Shown one piece after another: positions 11,905-23,492 of a stretch of 64,000 nt of DNA. A model generated the notes under the pieces. That model was not told where the DNA came from and did not search any database. It was given only the letters and a program-made list of their open reading frames with translations. The translations under genes and the position numbers were made by a program. Position 1 is the stretch's first letter. Each line of letters starts with the position of its first letter. Origin of the DNA: Pleurodeles waltl. Lineage: Eukaryota > Chordata > Amphibia > Caudata > Salamandridae. The DNA lies in contig NC_090447.1 of the NCBI RefSeq assembly GCF_031143425.1, positions 21,983,426 through 22,047,425 of the forward strand. Direction: 5' to 3'.

Positions 11905-12345
11905 ATACGGGCTTATTTACCTGTCCTCTCTCTCTGTTGTGGCACACAATGGGCTACCTAGCGCCAATGCAAGAACCCTTGCACCATGGTGCAAGGAAAC
12001 CTATGTTGTGGGATGTTTGTTTTTGTGCAGTAAGGACACCTTTCTGCACAAAAACAATCAAGAGAGGTGTTTTCCTCTTTCTATGAATGCTGCATTCTGC
12101 AGCACACATTGAAAGAGGAAAACATTTGGAGAAATAAAGATGTTGGCGTAGGAATCTGACGCATTCCCAGACTTGTAAATCTGGGAATGCGTCAGGTCCC
12201 TTAGCATTCCATGGGAGTTATCCATGGAACTGCCATTTCACGCAGTTTTATGTGTGAAAGGGGCCCATATTTACAAGGCCATGAAAAGCAACGCAAGGTG
12301 GTGCAGTGTGCAAGAAGGGCCTCGTAAATGAGGCCCATACTGTGT
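11905..12345. repeat. MITE-like interspersed repeat, copy 2
   Basis: Same family and orientation as 1606-2300: GCGCCAATGCAAGAACCCTTG, CACCATGG, CTGCATTCTGCAGCACACAT and GAAAGAGGAAAA recur in the same order. It also carries a hairpin-like GACGCATTCCCAG/CTGGGAATGCGTC pair near 12160-12195. Bounded by GGGCTTATTTAC and AAATGAGGCCC. Confidence 0.55.
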
Positions 12346-12870
12346 AGTAACATGACTGCAGTGTAATTGATTCGTAATAGTTTTGGTATGCTGTAACATT
12401 ACTGTAGTACATAATGCGCTATAACATTACTGCAGTGTAATTGTTTATTGTAATACAACAATGCTTCTTTCACTGTACTAAAACCAGAGCCAAGCCCCGC
12501 TTTGACGAAGTAGTGAAGTAGCTACAGCAAGCGGTGGGTATACATTTGTATTTTGGTAATTTGGTAAAAGGCTTGCATTCACACAAATGTATCTTATAGA
12601 GACTTCTTTGTTTGTATTGAAAAAGACAATTCTGTGTAAACTAGTAAAAATCGAAATGCCTAATGCTATGAACATCAGACGTTTCTTTAGTTCTTGCTCT
12701 CCCTCCAAGTAACTGTAACTTGTTTCTCTTTCAGACTGAAGTGAAGACTCAGGGGAGCTGGAACCTTTATCATTTCAACCATAATTTTAAACACATTTGT
12801 TTTGCTTCCTGGTTTGAGTGATTGTCACTTAATCAATATATCAGATTCTAATTGTGAAACAGACAATGAT
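12346..12870. other. Unassigned intergenic DNA
   Basis: AT-rich, no recognisable feature. Confidence 0.4.
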
Positions 12871-13395
12871 ATTTAGGGTCAGATTTAACAAAAAGTCATG
12901 CAAGGCAAAAAGACAACACAGTGCCCTGCATGGCAGGTAAAGAGCAGAAATGTGCCATATTTATTAATACACGACACATTCCTGTGCTTCTCCCCTGTGC
13001 TGGAGCACTGCGTACTGTCGCACCAAAGCAGGCATTACTGCACCATGGTGCAAGGGAGGCTGTGTTGCATGCAGGATTATTTTTTGTGATGGAAAGGATA
13101 CCTTTGTGCACAATCAACAATCCTTAGAGGCATTTTTCTAATTCTACATGTGGTCAATCGGTGCACGATTTTGCCACATTTCATGTTTACTTTTCTCTGT
13201 AAATCTTTGAACGAGCCATAATCCATAGGTGGATACATAGGAACACCCATGCTCCTCCCATTGAAATCCTTCGCAATGCAGAGTACCACAAGGCAGTGAT
13301 TTACGCCACATTGCATTACTCTGGATGTACTAAGCCTTGCATGAAGTGGCTTTGCATGGCTTAGTAAACCTCACTTAAGCCATTTTTTTGCCTTA
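12871..13395. repeat. MITE-like interspersed repeat, copy 3
   Basis: Begins GGGTCAGATTTAAC. Contains CACCATGGTGCAAGGGAGGC, aligned with copies 1 and 2, and ends near TTAGTAAACCTCA. More diverged than the other two copies. Confidence 0.45.
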
Positions 13396-13639
13396 TGTCG
13401 TCTTGCGTGAAGCATGGCAACACAATGGTAGCTTTGGGTCATAATACTTAGTAAATGGCTATTTGTATATCAGATATTCATGAATCTTTTGTATGCCAGT
13501 TACCATGTTATGTGTTATTGATTTATTGAGGGTCTTTAGATAGCATGTGCAAAGCCTGAAAGCATCAAATCATTTTACAGAGAATTCTGTGCAAAGCAGG
13601 ATATGTTAGTCAGTAAAATACCAAGTGGCTTCACTCACT

Positions 13640-13745
13640 TAGGGCTTGCTTTAAGTTTTGGCGGAACTTGTAATGCTGTGAACGGGATATCCGTCACATT
13701 TGTGTTGGAGTAACCCCTCAGCCAATTTGTAAATCAGGTCCTTAG
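13640..13745. mobile_element. Short MITE with inverted ends
   Basis: About 105 bp bounded by GGGCTTGCTTTAAGTTTTGG at the left and an inverted GGACCTGATTTACAAATTGG at the right. No coding capacity. It resembles the fragment at 2301-2520. Confidence 0.45.
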
Positions 13746-16700
13746 TTACATCTGGCATGGAATCCGGCACAGACATTTACCGTTCTAACTTAGTTCAGTT
13801 TCCCTCACATTTTGTCATATCTAAAATGTCTACTTAATTGGATTTTACTTCACCTACTTCATTAAACATACTCATACTGAGTTACTATACACTATACTCC
13901 TTCCTGCTGTACTCCTCTCCCCTGCATTCCTTCATCCCTTAACTTAGGCAGCTTCCTCACAGAAGTAGACTCAACATTATCAAGAAATGTAAAACTTGAC
14001 TCAGTGTACATCTGCATGTATGTGGTGGTTGTATGATGCAAATCTAGCAAAAAGGCAGAGGAGCGCTGTGCAGGGTTCAAGGCAAGCATACACTCAAGGA
14101 ACAATAGGAGCAGTAGATGGTGTCTGCTCTATTAGTGCATTGTGGCGTAGTGTTCTTTAAAGCAGTGAGACTTCAGCTCTTTCCTAAATTGGAACAATGT
14201 TGTGGCAGTCCTGATGGATACAAGGTCCAGGTCTTTGGTTCATAAATGGAAAAGTCTTGTTTATCTTGCTGTCTTGTTTTTGCTTTTTCACACTTCTTAG
14301 ACTGCTAGTTGGTGGTGTCCTGGCTGCAGGTTTGCCAAGAACCACCGGGGATGATAAGCTTGTCTCCAAGATAATTCTTGGTTGTGTCTCTGGAACTTTT
14401 CTTTAGCCCCTGAAACAACCAAGGAACTCTCAAAGTAACTTTCCACTATTTGGCTCCCCAATTAAATTCCTAACACCAGGACACTATGTTAATCCCAATA
14501 TCTGGCACTCCTGTTCTTTCCAACTGAGCCAACTCATATAAGCTCATCAGTTTCAGACGCACCGGCAGCTACATGCCTTTCACTCCAAGCACTAACTCCT
14601 GGATAGTGTGTGCTGATAAATGTCAGTACATATAACACTCTTCATCAAAAATCTTCAGCCTAAATTACATCCACGATTTGGACATTCACTCCTAATCTTT
14701 TAGTGATCTGCTATTTCTGCACGGATACAGATTCATCCACACTGACAGAGAACAATGAGGGCAGCACCAAAACTCAGAAGCATATTTACCTTCCAGTTAT
14801 CAAATTATTTCCTATTGCTTAAAATGAAATCTACTAATATAATATTAGGAGGATTGAATTCTGATTTAGGCAATCGGCAGTGTAAAAACGTGTGCAATGC
14901 TAGATAAATTACCATCACTCACCTATTTACAACAACCTCTCTCCCATCTTAGATATACCAAAGGCAAGATTCTTAATCTCATGTTTGCCAATCTGGGCAT
15001 CATCAAATGCTTGTCCCACATTGTAATTGACCAGTTCCTCCAATTACCCATTCTCACCTCCGCGTCAGCTTTGGCTGGCAAAACCCGTGTCAAGAACAGT
15101 TGGAATTGCCTAATATAAAATGTATCACCTAGGTAAAAAAAATGTCTCTTACTATATATACACCCCAAGACCTCATCTCGTCAGTGTGAATGTGTACAGG
15201 TTCTTGTAGGTCGTAAACCCATATAGAGATTAGTGGAGTACTGAGCAAACATGGTTAGCCATAGTTATGGTTTGACTTTACATTATATACTAGTACAACC
15301 CAATAAAATACTTAACCTAAAAGTTATGGTTTCAACTGGAAAACTGACTTTCATGATCCAAGCATCAGAATTAAAAGACAATTCTTGCTGACTTCAAATG
15401 ACCTCCACATGTGTTCATTCCACTGGGGGCCTGGCACGGTCAGAGTAAAGGCTGATGGTGAATTGCTCTCTTACTCACCTGCCTGACTTCATTCATGGTG
15501 ACTGGGATAAGGGCTTCACTTAATCAGGGTCTTATGCAATATTCCAGTGGGTTCCGGTAGTCTCTCTTCTGTATTCATTTGTGACTCGGTCTCGACTCAG
15601 TGCTGCTGTGCAGGTCCATGAGGGTCTGACAGATACGGCTAGGAAGAGGAGACCCACTGCTGTAGGACAGAAGATGTGGCTTTCTCCAAGGCAGACACGG
15701 CCTGCTGCTGGGCACCACACTTTGTATTAACTCCGGCTCCTCTTGAAAATGTAAATCTCTTTTTGGGTCATGAAAAGACAGCGGCAGCTATTTTTTGTTG
15801 AATACTTATTGTTTAGAATGTAATAAATTGAGTGAGCTTTGGATCTGCACCTTGTTCATGATTGTTTTGCTTTTTGGTCAATTTCTGGTCTATTTATCTT
15901 CCCTACTTCTGATTTGATGGCTTCCCTCCATTTTCTTCCGTTGTTCTGCTCAATGAGCATTCCCCTCACACAGTGTTTTGATTGGTTAAGTCGTATTCTT
16001 CTGTTGCTGTTATCCTGCTACCACTTTTCCTACTGGACGTCATTGAAAGCCTACACGGGGCAGCAGAGCTCCGAACCGCTTTTCTCCCTCCTCCACCTTC
16101 GCTCTTGTACAATATCTTTTCTGCAGTTTTACTCACTAACCCTGCTGCCCCTCTCTCCTGTGGGGTCTCCCTGTAATCTTTCCCTGCCCAACCTCCTACC
16201 TGTTCACCCCCCGCAGTCTCCACTCACTCAATTCGCCAGTCTTGTCTGCTTGCTCCCTCCCTGACACTCTTCTTCAACGCTGAGGTGAGTAAGACAATTG
16301 AAGTTTCTCTTAAAGCATTCTGGCTCCCACACAGGCGTGTGGGACATTCCGAAAAAAAACACACAAATCAATGCTTTCAGGGCTCAAGTCCGGGTGGACA
16401 TGGAAATCCCCCACTAACTTTAGAGAAGTGCCGCCCTGGAGGCTGGAAAATGCCCCTATTATTGTCAAATAAAGGACCCTGGTGCCTCCGTGCGTGTGGT
16501 CACCACCATTCCTGGCCGGTGCCATTCCATGCTTTTGCAAAGCAGTTTTGTTTTGGTTTCTAACCCTTCAGGCCATAACCTCCTTAGCCTGAGAACAGCT
16601 AGTGGGGGTTTATGGTGGTGGTGGGTGTGGGCGGCACACCCTTCGTTTATCCTTTCACCATTTAAAGGAATGCAACTGTGACTCCTTTTTCAAATGTAGG

Positions 16701-17750
16701 TTTATCGAATAGCGGGAAGGCTAGAAAGGGAGGAAGAGGGCATTGATAAAATAGAAGACACTGTGCTTGTGAATTGACTGCACTAATGACTGTAATGTTT
16801 TGTTATCTGTAGTTACTCGAAAATTCCAATAAACAAACCTTTAAAAACTAAATGTAGCCTTATGTATTACACACATACTAACATTTGCAGGAAGCACATA
16901 AGCATCAATAATTTGTATTTGTAGAGCACTGTCAAAAGCCCTGCAAGGTTAAAAGTGCTCTCTGGATGGTCCAATTGTATTTAAATAGCACTTCAAGCCA
17001 CTGGCGAGGTTGTGAAGTGATTCAATTATCATCGAGTTCCTAGAAGCCCCTCGGAGTTCATTGGTGGGTGGTTGTTGTTTTTTTATTTGACCAACATGGC
17101 ATGTGTTTGTAAGGTTCATAAGGTCTGAGTCTAGCGGAAGCAATGCACATTGAATGTCTGATATCTGTTCCTGATCCTCCACAACACGGTCCGGAAAGAG
17201 GCTTTCTAGATCCCCTGGACTTGGTCACTGTGCCAACACGAGACAGAAACCCAATTGGACTGCAACCACTCTGCAACCCACTGAGCAGCACTGGAGTGAA
17301 ATGTGTATTAAGAAATCATTGATTTGATAAAATATCCAAGAGATAATCAGAGGAATCCAAACCCTCTTTCATAATAGAAAGACACACTCAAGAAGACTAT
17401 GAAAGAATGGATATATTTTATCGATTTTTTGTTTTGTTTTTTAAGAATCAAAATTCTATCCTAGTCATCACAATAAGTGTAGTAACTATTATAAACAGAA
17501 TAGTAGCTGCAGTGTTTACATGAAATGTTAACATCAGAAAATGTTGCTTCATAATGGCTATGTAACTTTATAACAAACCAAACCTCATCTCTTTGGCTTC
17601 CTAAACTAAACTTAGTCTAATTTGAGTTTCAAAGACAGTCATGTTCACATACCTGCATTGAACAATACAGTTTCTGCTCTGTATAGCAGCATCACCTGCT
17701 ATTCTCCCCTGCACTGGAAGGCAGGTTTATAAGCCCAGCAGGTGAAGACT
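13746..17750. other. Unassigned intergenic DNA with weak repeat traces
   Basis: No recognisable gene. A CAATAAAC motif near 16830 at the end of a moderately GC-rich block (about 16280-16850) resembles the 3' end of an old retroposed sequence. 16905-17060 resembles an interspersed repeat beginning TTTGTATTTGTAGAGCACTG. Pyrimidine-rich stretches near 16080-16260 produce frames up to 141 codons with no motifs. Confidence 0.3.
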
Positions 17751-18245
17751 TAGAGGTATATTTATTAAGATTGTGCACGTTTGCGTCACAAAAGTGGCAT
17801 AAAATATTTTAAAAATAATTTACGTTCCAGTGCACATCACTTGTAAATAATGGAAGGCAGTGCACAGTACTTAGCGCAAAGGGGATGTTCCATATGTGAT
17901 GTTTGGGTGTTACCGTGCAACCACCCAAGGTTTTGGACACAAAACCCTATCTACTAAAAAAACGTGGACACGGTTTTGCGTCAAAGGATAGTGCCCATTT
18001 CAAATAGGAGCTATCTCAGAGAAATACTTTTAGTTCTCCTTTCTTTTCCTATTATCAAAGTTAGTCTAAGCATAGTATTACAAAGGTGTGTGTTGCACAC
18101 TCGCACATTTCTGCCCAAGAACCAAGAAGAGGGTAGAAGAGAGCCATATTGCTGTAAATATTGTTCTCTCCTGCTCTCTCCTTCTCCTCCAGCACAGCAT
18201 CTTTGGCTGCTGAGCTGCTTGAAAAGTTAGTAAATCTGGGCCTAA
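17751..18245. repeat. MITE-like interspersed repeat, possible fourth copy or related family
   Basis: Bounded by GGTATATTTATTAAG and AGTAAATCTGGGCC, the end style of the repeats at 1606 and 12871. The core motifs are not clearly preserved, so membership is uncertain. Confidence 0.35.
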
Positions 18246-19760
18246 ATGTGCCTCCCGTTAGCCTTCAGTAATAATAGGTGAAGCAATTCTGCATGGCCTG
18301 TCTCACCTCAGTCTTCTGTCATAAAGTTGCTCTGTAGCTCTTCATAATCGCTTCGTAGATTATAAAACGTTATCTGGTCATTTTTTTATCTTTCACAATA
18401 AAGAATTAGTAGAAAGAAGTCCTTTCCACTGAGTGTGATATTTACTCACAAAGAGTGAATGCAGACTCTCCAAATTTTTGTGAAATGAGGATATGGATTT
18501 TATTAGAGACTGAACGGCCAGCCATATGCATCAACGTTTATTGCTACTACATCCAGCCATTTAAAGCAACTTAAAACCACACTTAAAATTCTATATTTAG
18601 AACATGCCAGTCCTTATAAGCAACAGCAAATCAGTCAACCTCATCTTTACATCTACTCTGAGGTTTTCACTGAAAACCAAACTTCAACATCAACATCCTG
18701 TCTCAAATTATCTAACTTCCAAATCTTCTCCTGCAATTATTGAGAGTGTGTCTAAAAAAATCAAAACACAAATTATTTCTGATAAACAAATTCAAGACGC
18801 AAATCATTTGTGAAACATTAAAACATAACAGTAATAAGTTTCATCTTACAGTCCCTTCCCTAAAGGTGGGGTATTGGTAGCTGCCACATCTTTTATGAAA
18901 TCAAGATTCTCCTTTTTCAAAAATTTGGAGAATCTACATTTCGTGTCAAGACCGAAGGCTAGGATTATGCATGTGCAACGCTGCAAAGAGCCACAGAAGA
19001 TCCACGCTCCAAAGGTTTCAAGTAAGACCTGGCAAAAACCCCACCATTCAATCAATCACCTGCTTTCAACATCACCCTCAAACATCCTACTGAAGAAAAA
19101 TCTTTACTTGCCATGACACCCCTCATAGAGTGTGCTCCAAATCTACTCAAATCAACACGCGCTTCAAGCACATACAATCTACCAATCATACAGGTCTATA
19201 AGGCCTTACACAAGACGAAAGCATCTGATTCACTCTATCTCTCTGAAATGCTTCAGTTCTAGTTTCATATTCCTTCAGACATATCACCACACACAACTGA
19301 AGATATTCATCAAACAGAGGATAAAAAAGTAAGTTAACTCCTTTCCCTTCCTTTTCCTTCTCAGAACAGACTCCATATCCTTCTTAACAGAAGCTCTCAC
19401 CTTCTTATTACTTTCTCTCGAGTCTGTGACCCAGAATAACCTTCATCTTCACTCCACATCTTTTCCTTTTTTTACTGAACTACCAAATTAACACTAGAGT
19501 AAAATAACTCGGGTTCAAGAAGGTCCATTTCTAAAAGGAAAAATGCAGATCTGGGCTCCTATTACACATAGGGTGCACTTTTCCTGTTTGTGCCATAGTG
19601 CATCTTAAAATAGGGAAAGTCCACCCTATTACAGAGAATGTGCTGCCATGAGGACAGCGCATTTTAGTGAAATATGTCTGCCTCAAAGTCGCTCAATGCT
19701 TCACAGTGCAGATGGCAACCTGCCTGCACTTTGAGGAGTGATTAGAGATCCCTTTGCAGG
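18246..19760. other. Unassigned intergenic DNA
   Basis: AT-rich, no recognisable gene. A short block near 19550-19675 (GATCTGGGCTCCTATTACAC...) may be another MITE scrap. Confidence 0.35.
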
Positions 19761-20720
19761 CGGGTGCTGAGTGACTGCACCCATCTGCTGGGGGATCTAT
19801 GAGACCCTCTTTTCCCCCCAACAGTGCGACACCTTTTTGTGGTACACTTTCAGTGCCCCACCAGACAGCTTCTGTGCCTCGCCGCGGAAATTCTGGCCGG
19901 CTTGCCTCAACCGCGACCCGGCCTGATTTTGTGGTTCGTCCCGGAAAGAAAAACTTCAGAAAAAGTGACAAAGTCCGAAGGTAAAAAGTTGACCGGGACC
20001 TCCCAGCCATCGTATCCGAGAAGGGCTCCATAGACGTCGGATCAAGATCCAGGTTTGCCCCGGTCGAAGGATTTTCATCTCGAAAAAACGACTAAGTCCG
20101 AAGGTAAAAATCACCACCGAGGAAACCAGCATCGCGTATCCGGAGGAGAGTTCCAGGAGGTCGGATCCGACTGGCAGGTTCGTCCCGCTGAAGAAAATCT
20201 TCAAAATAAAGACTAAGTCAGAAGGTAACTTTTTGACCGAGGCCTCCCGCGACCTGTAGCCGAGCAGGGCTCCATCGCGGTCGGCCTGAAACTTTGACTT
20301 TGCCCCGGTCCTGGTGCAACCAGATGACCCGATTGGCGCTTTTTGTTTCTAAGCGCTAGAAAATAATAATACTTTAAAAATTCATATCTCCGGTTCCCCT
20401 GAACCGATTTTATTTGTTTTTGTGTCATTTTAAAGATAAAAATATAAACTATCTTTATAAATTGGTTTTGGATTTTTAAACTGTTTCCTGTGTTTTATTT
20501 AATTACTGTTTTGTGATATTTGAATGCTTTACACTCTGTCTCCTAAGTTAAGCCTTGACGCTCGTTGCCAAGCTACCAAGGGTTGAGCTGGGATTAATTT
20601 ACTGAGACCTAACTGTACCTAATTGGAGGTTAATGGCTTGTTGCTAGGTGTAGGTACCTACCTGCCCTTACCAATAACCCATTTTCCAACACCATCTGTT
20701 ATACTGAATCCAGGGGATGG
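19761..20720 (+). repeat. Decayed LTR-like repeat, copy 2
   Basis: Shares an ordered set of blocks with 2951-4480: a CCAGATGACCC-like stretch, TTTCTAAGCGCTAGAA, TAAAAATTCATA and GCCAAGCTACCAAGGG. The 5' half holds three CpG-rich tandem units, listed separately. No coding region and no partner LTR in the window. Confidence 0.4.
19933..20310 (+). repeat. Three CpG-rich tandem units of about 120 bp
   Basis: Units begin GGTTCGTCCC (19933), GGTTTGCCCC (20052) and GGTTCGTCCC (20177), with a fourth start near 20298; spacings are 119, 125 and about 121. Each carries a TAAGTCNGAAGGTAA-like box and a later TCGG/GGTCGG box. Confidence 0.6.
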
Positions 20721-21300
20721 AATGGGTATTAATGTTCAGACTCCTGAGGGGTTAGACCTTGGGCGTGGGGCTACTCCGATTTGTCTCTATCTCTTGAGGA
20801 TTGGATACCATGTTGTTTGTCTTGAGGGAGAGATCTGCTTCTGTTCCCTCTGGGGCTCGAGGTAAAAAGGTTGCTCTGAGTGTGCCAGACGTACCTTCTA
20901 GAGTTGTTGGTTGGTTCTCCCAGGGGTGGCGGTATCCATCTGTGCGCTCTTCTATGATTCCAGAAAGCAAATTTAATCCCAGAAGTTGCGGCAGGCAATG
21001 TGGTAAGAAATTAAACAAATTACCCTTCTCTTCAGATTCTGGTGTGCCACAAAAGCATATGTTGGGTCATCTCCCCTGCAGTGCGGACACGCAGCTAGGT
21101 TGTCGGCACAGCTCCTTTGCAATACCGGGACACAGAGACGTGTTGCAGGTTTTGCCAGAGCGTCTGTTATTTGTGCAAATAAGGATGACTTGCAGCAGCA
21201 ATGTATGGTGGAGGCCGGATGGCACTATGCTGTTTTGTGATTTTCACTTCCAGGTGGGTGACGTATTTTAGGGAGGTTCTACAGTTCTGATTCACAAGCA
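20721..21300. other. Unassigned DNA
   Basis: Open frames reach 156 codons (20801-21271) without recognisable motifs. Nothing supports a gene. Confidence 0.3.
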
Positions 21301-21900
21301 GAGCCTTTCGCTCTACAACTCCTGAATAGTTTCCGTGGAAGCCTCATATACTGGTAGTGGTAAATTCACACAAAGGACTGACACACCCCCAACTGGGACC
21401 CTGGCAGACAGGATTGAAATGAAAGGGGACCTTGTGCACTTGTAAGCCACTTTTTGAAGTCTCCCCCACTTCAAAGGCACACTTGGGTATCTAAACAGGG
21501 CCTCTGACCCCACCAAACAAGAAACTTCCTGGGAAAGAAACTCTGCACCAGAACCGGCAATGTTCCAAGAAGAACTGCCTGACTTATTTTCTGCAAAGGA
21601 CTGCTGCCCTGCTGTTGCCCTGCTGCCTTGCTGTCCTCTGGCTCTGCTGTGAAGTGCTCTCCAAGGGCTTAGATAGAGCTTGCCTCCTCTCAGGAAGTCG
21701 GGCTGCGTCGTTCCAGCTCAGCTATGCGTTGATCCAGTGGGCTGACTGCTGAAGTTCCGGTCGCAACGCTGGCGGTACGTCGATCTTCTCTCGTGAAGTT
21801 GGGCTGCGTCGATCCGGTTCGACGTGCGGTGATTCTCTCACCGTGACGCAGGCTGTGTGTCGTTTCTTGTAGGCTGTGTGTCAAATTTTCTCCACACAAG
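21301..21900 (+). repeat. Decayed LTR-like repeat, copy 3 (5' part)
   Basis: Matches the start of the copy at 2951-4480, including CCCCCACTTCAAAGG, a block of GCTGCCxTGCTG phrases and GTGCTCTCCAAGGGCTT versus GTGATCTCCAAGGACTT. Only the 5' portion is present. Confidence 0.4.
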
Positions 21901-21954
21901 GAGTTCTTTGTAAAGATGAAGCCTTTTTGGCCCTGAGAGGGGATGCAGGAATTT

Positions 21955-22640
21955 GTTCACCCCAAACCACTCTACAACACTGCACTCTACAACACCACAT
22001 CCTACCTCCAGGCAGCAAACAAATAATCTACAGCATACCACTATGATAAAAACTAAAAAGGGCATTGAACTATACTCCAAGAAAACACTCTAATGCAATA
22101 TTGATCAATATACTAAACAAAACTCTACAGCTCTCTATACACTCTACACAACTCCCTCTATACCACTCCATACCACTTTAGTCCAGTCTACAACACACAA
22201 AACTACCCTACGCCTCCACTCTACGCCACACCACTATAATAAAACCACCAATCTTCACAAAACTCTAAACTGCTCTGTATCATTTTACTCTCTTACAACA
22301 CTCCCCTCTATACCACTCCAAACTCAAAATGGACTCCACTCCTAGACATTCTCCTCTACAAAACTCTAAAGCAATGTACACAGTGCCCTTTACTCCACAC
22401 AAACCTGCTCTATATCATACACCACACTTAACAACACTCTACTGCACTAAAAATATACTCCACTCCAGTAATATACTCCACTAGACACTATGCCCTTCCA
22501 CTTTGCAACAACATAGTCCCCATGCCACTCCATAACACAACATACCACTCACCTCAACTCTACACCGCTATACTACACACCACTCCATATGACTACATTG
22601 TACTCTACTTTAAAAACATTCACTCCATTACACCAAAACC
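21955..22640. repeat. Degenerate CTCTACAACACTCC-type tandem repeat
   Basis: Purine-poor sequence built from imperfect repeats of CTCTACAACACTCC, CTATACCACTCC and similar phrases, with no fixed period. No gene. Confidence 0.65.
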
Positions 22641-23206
22641 ATTTGGACATACTACATAGCAATAAAACAAATGTACAACAAACAAAAAATTACAAAGCCA
22701 TCAGCGAGACCTATTGGCTATGCCAATGCTTGTTTAATGCTCCAGCTAGCAAAACATCACCTAAAGTTCTATTTTTTCCTCCTTTCAATGCATACATAAA
22801 TCATCAAACAAAAGAAGAAAGGACTTTAAACTTTGTTCTAGAGCTGCCTTAATGATCTGTGACTGATAGTTAAAGAAGAGAAACAGAGTGGTGCGGAGTG
22901 GAATCTCCACACTTTGGACAGAGATTCTGCCCCAAGTACAGAGATTCCACCATGAGTGCGGATGTAAAGATGCATCTCATAACTTACCCTTGTGAATACC
23001 GAAAGTCGTAAACTTAGACTTTTCCTTCGTGAATCTGGCCCAATAACTGAATTACACATTGAAATGTGCTTTGCGGGGCTACAATAACCTGTCTTTCACA
23101 TTCATCACTGATGCATTGAACCAAGGTCACTAGTGTCACCCATGGGTAGGAATGCACAACTTGTAGAGTTACACCAAAGTCATAACTTACACAGCACTAC
23201 AGGCAT
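22641..23206. other. Unassigned DNA
   Basis: No gene. The stretch around 22890-23050 (ending GAATCTGGCCC) resembles the end of a MITE-like repeat but could not be placed. Confidence 0.3.
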
Positions 23207-23492
23207 CTGGAGTACTGCATGTGATCCACACGGATGGATAGAGTATTATACACACCTGGAGTACTACATGATATGCACGTGAACTGACAGAGTACTATCC
23301 AGACCTGGAGTACTACATGACATTCACAAAGACTTACAGAGTACTATCTGCTCCTGAAGTACTGCATGTGATCCACATGGACTGACTATTATACACACCT
23401 GGAGTACTACATGGCATCCACATGGACTGCCAGAGTACTATCCTCACCCGGAGCACTACATGACATCCTAAGGGACTGACAGAGCACAATAC

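Noticed and set aside
15839..16264. 141-codon plus-strand open frame, possible host gene
   Set aside because: Pyrimidine-rich low-complexity translation (many L, S, F, P) with no motif or splice context.
16740..16860. Possible 3' UTR of a host gene (CAATAAAC)
   Set aside because: No coding exon nearby. It fits an old retroposed tail equally well, so it is left unassigned.
20801..21271. 156-codon plus-strand open frame
   Set aside because: No recognisable domain. It overlaps antisense frames of similar quality in a repeat-rich area.
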